Source: Candidatus Jorgensenbacteria bacterium (GTDB lineage: Bacteria > Patescibacteriota > Minisyncoccia > UBA6257 > GWB1-50-10). Taken from it: a DNA stretch of 10,813 nt. Numbering within the stretch: the stretch's first letter is position 1; every line of letters begins with the position of its first letter. Below are positions 1 through 5,631 of the stretch, piece by piece. The notes under the pieces are model-generated. The model was given only the letters and a program-made list of their open reading frames with translations. It was not told where the DNA came from and made no database searches. Position numbers and translations under genes: made by a program. The stretch is taken from assembly GCA_016234345.1 (NCBI GenBank), contig JACRFG010000037.1:1-10813 (forward strand). Direction: 5' to 3'.

Positions 1-849
1 AATTTGACCGCCGATCTTATTAAAATTTGGCGTCCTGAAATTTCTATAACCGTACATAGGGATTATGGTTTACCGGCTGATATAAAAAAGGAAGAGGCTC
101 TAGGCTTGATACTAAGTTCATATTCTGGCAATACCGAAGAAGTGATCGATGCCTTTGAAAAAGCGAGAGAAAGAGAATGGCCGTTTTTGGTTGTTACAAC
201 CGGCGGTAAACTCCTAGCCCTAGCAAAAGAATTTGGTGCGCCCCATATCCAACTTCCTGATTTGGGATTGCAACCTCGTGCAGCTTTAGGGTTAAGCCTA
301 CTCGGCATATTAAAAGCTATCGGTGATGACCGAGGACTTGAAGAGACAGTAAAGCTTGCGGATATTTTAGAACCATTGCATTACGAACAATACGGCAAGG
401 AATTGGCTAAAAAAATAAAAGGTTATATACCGGTTATATATTCTTCGAATAAAAATCGTGGCCTTGCATATAGTTGGAAAATAAAATTCAACGAAACCGG
501 CAAAATTCCCGCTTTTATGAATGTACTACCCGAATTAAATCATAACGAAATGTCCGGATTCGATATGATAAAAGAAACCGGTGATCTTATGAGGAAATTC
601 TTCTTTATATTTTTGGAGGATGGGGAAGACCATCCGCAGATTAAAAGAAGAATGAGTATTTTAAAAACATTATTTGATGAACGTCATTTGTCTGTAGAAA
701 CAATTAAACTGGAAGGTGTAAACGTTTTTCATAAAATATTCTCTTCGATTATATTGGCCGATTGGTCCTCGTATTATATTGCTCTCGAATTTAAAGTTGA
801 TCCCGACGCTGTACGTTTGGTAGAAGAATTTAAAAAACGTATTTCTTAA
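1..849 (+). CDS. Bifunctional phosphoglucose/phosphomannose isomerase, 5'-truncated by window edge
   Basis: This is the C-terminal part (282 codons visible) of a SIS-fold sugar isomerase that interconverts fructose-6-P with glucose-6-P and mannose-6-P in the cytoplasm. The SIS phosphate-binding motif S-Y-S-G-N-T-E-E lies near residue 40 of the visible part. Further on are a PELNHNE segment, typical of the bact-PGI_C domain and carrying the likely catalytic His, and a C-terminal stretch (ADWSSYYIALEFKVDP) that matches the end of the family. The frame is open from base 1. The TTG at 4-6 is an internal Leu, because the family has a GGS-containing Rossmann start just before this point; perhaps 40-60 residues are missing. 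It ends in TAA, 5 bases before the next gene, so it is probably the first visible gene of an operon. Family assignment is confident; substrate preference cannot be read from the sequence. Confidence 0.9.
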   Translation, partial: NLTADLIKIWRPEISITVHRDYGLPADIKKEEALGLILSSYSGNTEEVIDAFEKAREREWPFLVVTTGGKLLALAKEFGAPHIQLPDLGLQPRAALGLSLLGILKAIGDDRGLEETVKLADILEPLHYEQYGKELAKKIKGYIPVIYSSNKNRGLAYSWKIKFNETGKIPAFMNVLPELNHNEMSGFDMIKETGDLMRKFFFIFLEDGEDHPQIKRRMSILKTLFDERHLSVETIKLEGVNVFHKIFSSIILADWSSYYIALEFKVDPDAVRLVEEFKKRIS

Positions 850-854
850 TTTAT

Positions 855-1517
855 ATGTCAAAACGTGCAGTTCTCAAAACTAACGACGGTATTGATATAG
901 CTGCTGATTATTATCCTGGTACGACCGATAAAGCCGCGCTTCTTCTTCATATGATGTCGACTACCAGAGAATCTTGGAGAGATTTTGCGCTACTTCTTAC
1001 AGATCAAGGTTATCATGTATTAGCCATAGATCTTAGGGGGCATGGGGAATCAACCGGAGGGCCGGAAAGATATAAGACATTTACTGACGAAGAACATCAA
1101 AAATACATTGCCGACGTACATATTGGCATACAGTTTCTAGAAAGTAGAGGCATAAAACAGGACGCAATAGTTATGTTTGGCGCATCGATCGGAGCCAACT
1201 TGGCTTTATGGTATTTATCTGAACATTCCGAGGTTCGTCAGGCTGTTTTACTTTCGCCCGGTTTGAATTATCGAGGTATTGTCGCCAAATCGTTTGTACG
1301 ACGACTTACCGAAGGTCAGCGAGTATTTTTTATTGCGTCAGAAGATGATGAAAAATGGTATGGAAACTGTGCAAAAATGAGTCACGAACTCTTCAATTTA
1401 GTGCCTGAAGGCGTAGAGGCTAAATTTTTAGCATATAAAAATTCCGGACATGGTACTCATATGTTTGGAAAAGAGAAACCGGATCTCGCTCAAGAAATTA
1501 TGCGTTGGATCCACTAA
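855..1517 (+). CDS. Alpha/beta hydrolase (serine hydrolase)
   Basis: A 220-residue cytoplasmic alpha/beta hydrolase, close to the minimal size of the fold. Visible features in order are an LLLHMM strand that would form the oxyanion-hole region (about 29-34), the DLRGHGES loop (59-66), a nucleophile elbow G-A-S-I-G with Ser111, a likely acid at Asp164/165 in ASEDDE, and the catalytic His199 in NSGHGTH. All three catalytic positions are therefore intact. The substrate is unknown; members include esterases, lipases and acyl-peptide hydrolases. There is no signal peptide. The ATG lies 5 bases after the isomerase stop without a clear Shine-Dalgarno, which suggests translation coupled to the upstream gene. 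The endonuclease III frame begins 9 bases downstream, so the three genes probably share a transcript. Confidence 0.85.
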   Translation: MSKRAVLKTNDGIDIAADYYPGTTDKAALLLHMMSTTRESWRDFALLLTDQGYHVLAIDLRGHGESTGGPERYKTFTDEEHQKYIADVHIGIQFLESRGIKQDAIVMFGASIGANLALWYLSEHSEVRQAVLLSPGLNYRGIVAKSFVRRLTEGQRVFFIASEDDEKWYGNCAKMSHELFNLVPEGVEAKFLAYKNSGHGTHMFGKEKPDLAQEIMRWIH

Positions 1518-1526
1518 TGTTTTTGG

Positions 1527-2171
1527 ATGCAAAATAATATAAATCAAGAAACAATAAAAGAAAGAAAGTTAAGGGTGCGCCGTATTATCCAAACGCTTAA
1601 ATCTATTTTTCCTCATCCCAAGATCGCTCTTAGATATTCGACTAATTGGGAATTACTTGTCGCTGTTGTTCTATCGGCGCAATGCACGGATAAATAGGTT
1701 AATGAAGTTACCGAACAGCTTTTCAAAAAATACAGAACATTTGATGATTATATTCATGCCAATCTTCTAGAATTTCAAAAAGATATTAAACCAACGGGAT
1801 TTTATAGAAATAAAGCCAAAAATATTTTGAGTGCTGCTCATATGATAAAGGAAAAATTCAATGGTGTGTTGCCTAAAACCATGGATGAAATTCTTCTTAT
1901 TCCCGGCATTGGCAGGAAATCGGCCAACGTCATTTTGGGAAATGCCTACGGCGTGGTTCAGGGTATCGCTGTAGATACTCATGTCCGAAGACTTTCGAAA
2001 CTTTTAGGACTTACTGTTCATATTGACCCGGACAAAATTGAGAGGGATTTAATGGATATTGTGTCCAAGAAAGAATGGTTTAATCTAACCTATCGCCTTA
2101 TTGATTACGGCCGTAAGTATTGTGGGGCGCGTCTACATGACCATTCCGAATGTCCTCTCTCAAAATTGTAA
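1527..2171 (+). pseudogene. nth: Endonuclease III (Nth) interrupted by in-frame TAG at codon 57
   Basis: Read from ATG 1527 to TAA 2171, the frame gives a 214-residue product, the normal length for Nth (E. coli 211), except that codon 57 (1695-1697) is TAG. The stop sits in the conserved LSAQCTDKxVN motif at the variable x position. Sequence on both sides stays in frame and family-like, so this is a single-codon nonsense change, not a frameshift. Downstream the helix-hairpin-helix PGIGRKSANV with catalytic Lys131 and the AVDTHV motif with catalytic Asp150 are intact. The family excises oxidised pyrimidines and nicks AP sites in base excision repair. The C-terminal cluster motif is also reduced: only Cys199 and Cys209 remain of the usual C-X6-C-X2-C-X5-C. 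The gene could be a pseudogene, a read-through gene, two fragments (restart possible at TTG 1827 or ATG 1842), or a base-call error. The family is certain; the functional state is not. Confidence 0.88.
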
Positions 2172-2176
2172 CGTTG

Positions 2177-2185
2177 TGGTATAAT
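2177..2185 (+). promoter_or_regulatory. Extended -10 promoter for the Cys-rich miniprotein
   Basis: TGGTATAAT is a perfect extended -10 (TGn plus TATAAT at 2180-2185). It starts just past the nth stop. There is no good -35 at 17 bp, which the TG extension can replace. Transcription would start near 2192, leaving a leader of about 33 nt before ATG 2225. TGGTAT at 2177 is repeated inverted as ATACCA at 2210-2215. Confidence 0.6.
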
Positions 2186-2224
2186 AGGGGATGAAAAAGG
2201 TTCGATAAGATACCATAGTGTTTT

Positions 2225-2413
2225 ATGGATAAAGATCACTATATTTGTACGGGCGGGTGTCGGGGTGTTTCAAAGGTTCCTGGTGTTTGTCAATCTAAAG
2301 AATGCCCACTTTACAGTGAACCGCTCGATAGATGCGACTGTGAAGACGGCAATCACTACGGCGCGTTCGAAAACGAAAATAACCGCGGTGAAAACAATAA
2401 TAACAACCATTAA
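2225..2413 (+). CDS. Small cysteine-rich, probable metal-binding protein
   Basis: A 62-residue protein with six cysteines in the first 39 residues: C8, C12 (C-X3-C), C22, C27 (C-X4-C), C37 and C39 (C-X-C). The frame YIC..GC..V..VPGVCQ..ECP...PL..C.C loosely resembles the heavy-metal-binding (YHS/HMBD-like) pattern of Tyr-Cys, then Pro-Gly-x-Cys, then Cys-Pro. This suggests a compact zinc or iron site, but that is inference. The last 15 residues are a disordered Asn/Glu-rich tail ending in a run of Asn. No membrane segment or signal peptide is seen. It has its own extended -10 promoter and no obvious Shine-Dalgarno. The next promoter begins immediately after its stop. Evenly spaced cysteines support a real gene. 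Function is not recognised. Confidence 0.75.
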   Translation: MDKDHYICTGGCRGVSKVPGVCQSKECPLYSEPLDRCDCEDGNHYGAFENENNRGENNNNNH

Positions 2414-2443
2414 TTGACAAAAACGGAATTAATAGTATATACT
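2414..2443 (+). promoter_or_regulatory. Sigma70-type promoter for the RRM gene
   Basis: A perfect TTGACA (-35, 2414-2419) begins directly after the TAA of the preceding gene. It is followed by an 18-bp spacer and TATACT (-10, 2438-2443). An overlapping TATATA at 2436 gives 16 bp. The start would be near 2450, making a leader of about 125 nt before ATG 2576. This is the best vegetative promoter in the window. Confidence 0.75.
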
Positions 2444-2478
2444 TGTTATGTTAGAGTAGGTTTCTCAAATGGTTCTCT

Positions 2479-2503
2479 CTTATTTCTAAATGTTAGAGAT
2501 AAG
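2479..2503 (+). promoter_or_regulatory. Hairpin in the 5' leader of the RRM gene
   Basis: CTTATTTCTAA (2479-2489) pairs over 11 bp, with one U-G wobble, with TTAGAGATAAG (2493-2503) across a 3-nt ATG loop. Flanking AGTAGG (2455-2460) can pair with CCTACT (2552-2557) and enclose most of the leader. It is not a terminator because no T-run follows. A role in autoregulation by the RRM protein or in cold control is inference. Confidence 0.5.
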
Positions 2504-2575
2504 CTTAAGGTCTCGGGAAGATTCTTTAGCGCATGCCAGGTGAGTGGTCGCCCTACTAAAAAATAAAATTCAAAG

Positions 2576-2902
2576 ATGGCTAAAAGGTTATATATCGGTG
2601 GGCTGTCATACAGCACCAACGATGATGGTTTGAATGATGCTTTTGCTAAAGCAGGCACAGTAACATCGGCAACTGTTGTTACTGACAAAATGTCAGGTCG
2701 GTCAAGAGGTTTTGGATTTGTAGAAATGGCAACGGATGAAGAAGCTGAGGCTGCTATCAAGATGTGGAATGGCAAGGAACTCGATGGAAGAACACTTACT
2801 GTAAACGAAGCTCGTCCAATGGAAGCCCGAGCGCCGCGTCGAACAGGAGGATTTGGCGGAGGCGGTGGAGGTCGTGGAGGTTTCGGTCGAAGAGAATTCT
2901 AA
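2576..2902 (+). CDS. Single-RRM glycine-rich RNA-binding protein
   Basis: A 108-residue protein made of one RNA recognition motif (about residues 3-80) and a Gly/Arg tail. RNP2 is LYIGGL (5-10) and RNP1 is RGFGFVEM (44-51), with the aromatic positions needed to stack on RNA bases intact. The tail (about 88-108) is a run of GGFGGG and RGG-type residues, an accessory RNA-binding element. This layout matches the small Rbp proteins of cyanobacteria, several of which are cold-induced, and similar proteins common in CPR genomes. The likely role is binding single-stranded RNA as a chaperone or mRNA regulator in the cytoplasm. The gene is monocistronic, with a strong promoter, a long structured leader and its own terminator, consistent with high and possibly autoregulated expression. 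No clear Shine-Dalgarno precedes the ATG (AAATTCAAAG). Confidence 0.93.
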   Translation: MAKRLYIGGLSYSTNDDGLNDAFAKAGTVTSATVVTDKMSGRSRGFGFVEMATDEEAEAAIKMWNGKELDGRTLTVNEARPMEARAPRRTGGFGGGGGGRGGFGRREF

Positions 2903-2925
2903 TAATAGTTACGGTAAAGACCGAG

Positions 2926-2955
2926 AAACACCGCCATAGTGGCGGTGTTTTGTTT
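2926..2955 (+). terminator. Intrinsic terminator of the RRM gene
   Basis: AAACACCGCC (2926-2935) and GGCGGTGTTT (2941-2950) form a perfect 10-bp stem with a 5-nt loop, followed by TGTTT. It lies 23 bases after the RRM stop. Confidence 0.9.
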
Positions 2956-2980
2956 GACTAAATTAGTCATAGTATATTAT
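2954..2980 (+). promoter_or_regulatory. Candidate promoter with overlapping dyad, for the DUF4406-like gene
   Basis: TTGACT (2954-2959) serves as -35. TATTAT (2975-2980) gives a short 15-bp spacer, and TATCTT (2978-2983) gives 18 bp, so the exact -10 is uncertain. The -35 overlaps the perfect inverted repeat TGACTA-AAT-TAGTCA (2955-2969), which could be an operator. The T-run of the upstream terminator also overlaps the -35. Confidence 0.45.
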
Positions 2981-3019
2981 CTTTATTGCTAGTTAATTGT
3001 TTAAAAGAAGGACATAGCC

Positions 3020-3454
3020 ATGGAACGGTATTTCACTTTTGATGATTTAAATAATATGAAGGCGGCGAAAACCTTCAGTGGGTTGTCTATAGTCGCCATG
3101 AGAATTATCAAGCGTATGCCACAACCGGTAGCAATGGTTTCTGGTCCTTTAAGTACCGGAGGGTTAGGGTCATTCAAAGAGAATTTGATCGTGTTTGAAG
3201 AAGCCGTTCAAAAACTGTCCGGACAAGGCCTTTATGTTTTCAATCAATTGCCTTTTGAAGAGCACATGTGGCGCATTGCTCAAGCTCCGGCGTATCGTGG
3301 TGCCGATGAGCTACTTGAGGAGTTTTATCTGCCTATCTTTGAAAGCGGCCTGGTTAAATCGATTTACTTCATCAAAGGTTGGGAAACATCGTATGGAGCC
3401 AGTTGGGAGCATCGTCATGCCGAACGATTGAATATCGAATGCATCTATCTCTAA
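3020..3454 (+). CDS. DUF4406 / nucleoside 2-deoxyribosyltransferase-like protein
   Basis: A 144-residue protein. A strand PVAMVSGPLS (36-45) is followed by a helix, then LYVFNQLPFEEHMW (71-84), then SIYFIKGWETSYGASWEHRHAERLNIECIYL (114-144). The GPLS start, the mid-protein VFN strand, and the GWE.S.GA..E...A..L.IE end match the Rossmann-like fold of DUF4406 and nucleoside 2-deoxyribosyltransferases. Glu130 sits where those enzymes have their catalytic Glu. Known relatives transfer or hydrolyse the deoxyribose-base bond of nucleosides or nucleotides; this activity is not proven here. AGAAGGA (3006-3012) lies 7 bases before the ATG, a good Shine-Dalgarno that fixes the start. It converges with a kinase/ParB-like operon and shares its terminator. 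Confidence 0.65.
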   Translation: MERYFTFDDLNNMKAAKTFSGLSIVAMRIIKRMPQPVAMVSGPLSTGGLGSFKENLIVFEEAVQKLSGQGLYVFNQLPFEEHMWRIAQAPAYRGADELLEEFYLPIFESGLVKSIYFIKGWETSYGASWEHRHAERLNIECIYL

Positions 3455-3461
3455 AAAAATT

Positions 3462-3499
3462 AAAGCGGTCCGTTTTATCTCGGACCGCTTTTTGTTTTT
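3462..3499. terminator. Bidirectional terminator inside the kinase 3' end
   Basis: AAAGCGGTCCG (3462-3472) pairs perfectly over 11 bp with CGGACCGCTTT (3481-3491) around an 8-nt loop. TTGTTTTTC follows on the plus strand, and a T-rich run (from 3462 back to 3454) follows on the minus strand. The kinase stop codon (3477-3475) is in the loop, so one arm is coding. It serves both converging transcripts. Confidence 0.88.
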
Positions 3500-4209
3500 C
3501 GTTCTAAAATGGCTAACGTCTTCTTAGCCACTATACTCACCATATCTTGTTCGGTTAAATTGCTTGTATCAATAAGGTTAACTTGATTATGAGTTTTCTT
3601 AAGCTTTCGATAGGCAGTCCGATAACGGTTAAGGAGTATCTCAATGTTTTGTGGATTCGTCGTCTCACCAAGTTTATGGCTTAATGCTATTTTGAGTTCT
3701 CGTTCCATTGCTATCTTAGCATCACAGACCATTATGAAAGCGGCATCAATATAATCCGACCAAAGGCGTGATAGGAAAAATGATTGGAACAACCTTTCTT
3801 CTTTTTCGGAGATCATATTTTTCTCTCGCCAATACATTATCCAAGCGTAAGCATCAAAAATGCCTCGGTCAAAGAGAACTATGTCATAAAGATGGCCTTG
3901 GCTTTCATCGAGTAGCATGGTAAGCGCATAGATACCGGTTCTTACGTTATAGACCGGAGTTTTTCGGGATATGTGTTGAATCACTTCCGCGCCTTCCTGA
4001 GGTCGAAGAACTCTGAAACCTTGGCGTCGCAAAAATTTATAGAGTTCGGTAATTGTGGTTGTTTTACCAGCTGAGGGAGAACCGGTAAATTCTATAAAGA
4101 ACGGACGCGGAATGATCTTGGTGTCATACCGTATTTCATTCTTTAGATATTTCAAGATCCGTTGAGCTTGTTCTTCGAATTTCTTTTCGCTTTTTTGATC
4201 AGAAACCAT
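3475..4209 (-). CDS. P-loop kinase (AAA_28 / NadR / deoxynucleoside kinase-like)
   Basis: A 244-residue P-loop NTPase. The Walker A is GSPSAGKT (43-50), preceded by the beta strand FFIEFTG. The FDRGIFDAYAW segment (113-123) resembles the DR(S/G) motif of nucleoside kinases and the acidic motif of AAA_28/NadR-type kinases. A lid-like helix rich in Arg/Lys (about 166-206) follows. These traits suggest a small-molecule or nucleotide kinase rather than a AAA+ machine; the substrate is unknown. The gene starts 14 bases after the ParB-like gene, and AAAGGAG lies in that gap 6 bases before the ATG, so the two are co-transcribed and probably co-functional. The last codons overlap a terminator hairpin. 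The name thymidylate kinase would go beyond the evidence. Confidence 0.7.
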   Translation of the reverse strand: MVSDQKSEKKFEEQAQRILKYLKNEIRYDTKIIPRPFFIEFTGSPSAGKTTTITELYKFLRRQGFRVLRPQEGAEVIQHISRKTPVYNVRTGIYALTMLLDESQGHLYDIVLFDRGIFDAYAWIMYWREKNMISEKEERLFQSFFLSRLWSDYIDAAFIMVCDAKIAMERELKIALSHKLGETTNPQNIEILLNRYRTAYRKLKKTHNQVNLIDTSNLTEQDMVSIVAKKTLAILERKTKSGPR

Positions 4210-4223
4210 TATGTTCTCCTTTC

Positions 4224-4919
4224 TTATCCATCAATCCCGAGATATTTAAGATCGCGGAACAGGTCTTTATTCAAATCAAAATACCGGTTATTAATATCTT
4301 TAGGTTTATCTTCCAGAGAAATTATTTCGATTTCTGACCAATCGCGTGGTCCGCAAGGAAATGGAATATCAATTTCTGTAAGCAGAATAGCGTTTAAGGT
4401 GGTGCCCATCTGTTTAGCGATATAATTCCGGTGGATCCCATCCATAATCACAAGATTAGAACCGTGGAGTTCTATAAGCGGCGGTAGGTACGTTGCTAAT
4501 GAGTAGATATCGTTTTCATCTCGTCCGAATACAAAATAAGCGCCGAGGTCGCTTAAACCGCCGTTCGTAACCAAAAATTCATGGAAAACATTGGGCACCA
4601 TTTCGAGAAGTGCTTGATAGTTTTCTCGATACACGAAACGTTGGCCTATTTTTAGATGGCGTGGATCCACTTTAACCATTTGGAATTTAGCTTTGGTAAA
4701 AGGATGTTGGCCGTCCAGTGTAGTGATATGTCTAACAATGTGATGTATCCAATTCTTATGAAGTGGCATAATGGAATCTATATCGATGATATCGCGAAGC
4801 GGTATTACCTGATTAACGGCTTTGACTTCGGGCAAGCGAAGCCTCAAAGATAATTCTTCTTGATTTATCTCCAGGCGTTCCAGGTATTTGGAAATGTCAA
4901 TTTGCCATTCGAATTTCAT
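4224..4919 (-). CDS. ParB/sulfiredoxin-fold-like protein
   Basis: A 231-residue protein. Its clearest signature is VIMDGIHRNYIAKQMG followed by the strand AILLTEI (157-183). This matches the D-G-x-H-R helix of the ParB/Srx fold, which in various families binds CTP, ATP or phosphate and can act as CTPase, kinase or nuclease. The N-terminal half (1-120) has no motif I recognise and may be mostly helical. No helix-turn-helix of a chromosome-partitioning ParB is evident and there is no ParA neighbour, so a partition role is unlikely. ADP-dependent serine kinase (SerK) and several phage enzymes use the same fold, so an enzymatic role is possible; this is inference. AAGGA lies 6 bases before the ATG. 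It is first gene of an operon with a P-loop kinase. Confidence 0.6.
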   Translation of the reverse strand: MKFEWQIDISKYLERLEINQEELSLRLRLPEVKAVNQVIPLRDIIDIDSIMPLHKNWIHHIVRHITTLDGQHPFTKAKFQMVKVDPRHLKIGQRFVYRENYQALLEMVPNVFHEFLVTNGGLSDLGAYFVFGRDENDIYSLATYLPPLIELHGSNLVIMDGIHRNYIAKQMGTTLNAILLTEIDIPFPCGPRDWSEIEIISLEDKPKDINNRYFDLNKDLFRDLKYLGIDG

Positions 4920-4957
4920 TTTCTATCCTTATAAAAAGTTAATGGGTTCTGTAGCAG

Positions 4958-4987
4958 AGTATACTCTTACTCGAACTCGCTAGGCAA
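4958..4987 (-). promoter_or_regulatory. Candidate minus-strand promoter with palindromic -10
   Basis: On the minus strand TTGCCT (4987-4982), an 18-bp spacer and TATACT (4963-4958) form a plausible promoter for the ParB-like/kinase operon, with a leader of about 31 nt. The -10 lies inside the perfect 12-bp palindrome AGAGTATACTCT (4956-4967). Next to it are three tandem ACTCNN hexamers (4963-4980). Both could be regulator contacts. Confidence 0.45.
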
Positions 4988-5007
4988 GACCCTGGTTTTA
5001 CGGACAG

Positions 5008-5038
5008 TTGCTTTTTAATAGCGAATATTTCGTATAAA
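5008..5038 (+). promoter_or_regulatory. Candidate promoter for the HAD-truB operon
   Basis: TTGCTT (5008-5013), a 19-bp spacer and TATAAA (5033-5038) are the best plus-strand match upstream of ATG 5056. The start would be only about 10 bases before the ATG. The long spacer and weak -35 keep confidence low. Confidence 0.4.
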
Positions 5039-5055
5039 ATATATAAAAGAGATAT

Positions 5056-5631
5056 ATGGATACCAGATCTCAAATTATCCTCGGCTTTGATATGGATGGG
5101 GTCATTATCGACCACAGCGTGCTTAAAATCGATCTCCTGGAGAAATTAGGGCATCAAATTTCTCTTGCTGACACGCCATCGGATATTCTAAAACGAATTA
5201 TTCCCGAAGACGTGCAAAGCATATTGGATGAGATGCTTTATCACAATAGAGAAACAGCCCTTGAGGCTCCTATAATGGCTGGGGTAGAGGATGCGTTAAT
5301 TGAAATCAAACGTCGTGGATTGCCCTACGTTCTTATTTCTCGTCGTAAAAAGCCAGAAGTTGCGATAGAGCTTTTATCCGCTCGAGGATTTTGGCCGGTT
5401 TACTTTGACGATAAAAACACTTTTTTTGTAGATGATGCTGAAGCTAAACATGCCTTGGCTCAAAAATTAAACGTTACTCATTATCTTGATGATCAACCAA
5501 GCGTGCTTGAAACTTTAAGTTTGGTTTCTAACCGTTTTCTTTTAGATCCCTTGAACGTTTATGCCGATACGTCAACATATCGACGTATAAATTCATGGGA
5601 AGAATTTATGAATAATGTCATTTCTACATGA
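5056..5631 (+). CDS. HAD-superfamily hydrolase (phosphatase-like)
   Basis: A 191-residue HAD protein. Motif I is FDMDGV (11-16), with nucleophile Asp12 and acid/base Asp14. Motif II is the Ser95 in LISR. Motif III Lys is probably Lys131 or Lys137. Motif IV is YLDDQPS (143-149), where the two Asp coordinate Mg2+. All four catalytic elements are present, so a phosphomonoesterase is likely. The short helical cap between 20 and 75 recalls type C1 phosphatases, including the 5'(3')-deoxyribonucleotidase group; the substrate cannot be fixed. No signal peptide is seen, so it is cytoplasmic. It ends in TGA overlapping the truB start (ATGA), which indicates translational coupling. It is divergent from the ParB-like/kinase operon. 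Confidence 0.8.
   Translation: MDTRSQIILGFDMDGVIIDHSVLKIDLLEKLGHQISLADTPSDILKRIIPEDVQSILDEMLYHNRETALEAPIMAGVEDALIEIKRRGLPYVLISRRKKPEVAIELLSARGFWPVYFDDKNTFFVDDAEAKHALAQKLNVTHYLDDQPSVLETLSLVSNRFLLDPLNVYADTSTYRRINSWEEFMNNVIST

Noticed and set aside
4..6. TTG as the start codon of the first gene
   Set aside because: The frame is open from base 1, and the protein begins in the middle of the N-terminal SIS domain, so the gene is cut by the window edge and the TTG is an internal Leu.
1827..2171. A stand-alone 114-residue gene starting at TTG 1827
   Set aside because: It is the C-terminal half of the interrupted nth; the family-like sequence continues upstream through codons 1-56 in the same frame.
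2446..2775. A minus-strand reading frame of 109 codons across the RRM leader
   Set aside because: It is antisense to the RRM gene and its promoter region, has low-complexity composition, and lacks a plausible start signal.
2764..2961. An alternative-frame reading frame over the RRM tail and terminator
   Set aside because: It overlaps the clearly conserved RRM coding frame and runs through a terminator hairpin; the reading has no family features.
4944..4993. A tRNA-like or structured RNA in the divergent intergenic region
   Set aside because: GGGTT and AGACCC can pair and a TCGAA stretch looks T-loop-like, but the length (about 50 bases) and the absence of consistent D, anticodon and T stems rule out a tRNA.
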